Source: Nitrospirota bacterium (lineage in GTDB: Bacteria > Nitrospirota_A > Leptospirillia > Leptospirillales > Leptospirillaceae). Taken from it: a stretch of DNA of 38,930 nucleotides. Of this stretch, positions 38,885-38,930 are shown piece after piece. The notes under the pieces are model-generated. The model was not told the DNA's origin. It worked only from the letters and a program-made list of their open reading frames with translations, and ran no database searches. Numbering within the stretch: the first letter of the stretch is position 1; each line of letters starts with the position of its first letter. The position numbers and the translations under genes were made by a program. Location of the stretch: contig JAKCCY010000012.1 of the NCBI GenBank assembly GCA_021838765.1, positions 1 through 38,930 on the forward strand. The letters are read 5' to 3'.

Positions 38885-38930
38885 TCCTATTCCACTAATC
38901 CTCTTCCACCGACCCCATGGACCTGAGCTT

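Overview
The window looks like a piece of a chemolithoautotrophic Nitrospirota chromosome, most likely Leptospirillum or a close relative. That is an inference from the gene mix: a complete F-type ATP synthase operon, pyruvate:ferredoxin oxidoreductase genes of the kind used in the reductive TCA cycle, and a gap-pgk-secG-peptide permease cluster. I could run no database search.

Region 1 (1 to about 7070) is the inner end of a Tn7-like transposon. It carries a fused TnsA-TnsB transposase (1763-4456), the AAA+ regulator TnsC (4456-5634) and a TnsD-type TniQ target selector (5641-7032), read as one tight operon. Divergent from it lies an XRE repressor plus ImmA/IrrE metallopeptidase pair (712-1656), with a palindromic, operator-like stretch and a near-consensus promoter between them. 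Position 1-711 holds cargo: an interrupted short ORF with a nine-G run at its start codon, and about 400 bases of AT-rich DNA. The element appears to end at 7070 in ...CACAACA, next to three CCATAA-core repeats that look like TnsB sites, and only 24 bases from the CCA end of a tRNA-Pro(UGG) gene. The simplest reading is that TniQ/TnsD recognises the 3' end of this tRNA gene. The other transposon end lies outside the window, and no cas gene or CRISPR array is visible.

Region 2 (7095-9240) holds tRNA-Pro, a lipoprotein and an unusual HTH plus metallo-beta-lactamase fold protein. A strong hairpin that also terminates the opposing ATP synthase operon closes it. Region 3 (9280-16094, minus) is the ATP synthase operon in the order atpZ/I-B-E-F-H-A-G-D-C, with a good promoter upstream. 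Region 4 (16443-24141) has a DUF4149-type membrane protein, a phosphoglycolate phosphatase-like HAD enzyme and the minus-strand run gap-pgk-secG-peptide-binding protein-permease-permease.

Region 5 (24253-30298) carries a class A penicillin-binding protein, small membrane proteins, pyrE, a DUF6941-like protein, a truncated tnpB, tpiA and a probable frameshifted pseudogene. Region 6 (30368-36002, plus) has a Ptb/Pta-like acyltransferase and a four-gene pyruvate:ferredoxin oxidoreductase cluster, gamma-alpha-beta plus a GltD-PorD fusion flavoprotein that could link NAD(P)H to ferredoxin. Region 7 (36120-38884) has tRNA-Leu(GAG), a small membrane protein, a siroheme-type dehydrogenase and bamD on the minus strand, with a FabH-like ketosynthase diverging from them.
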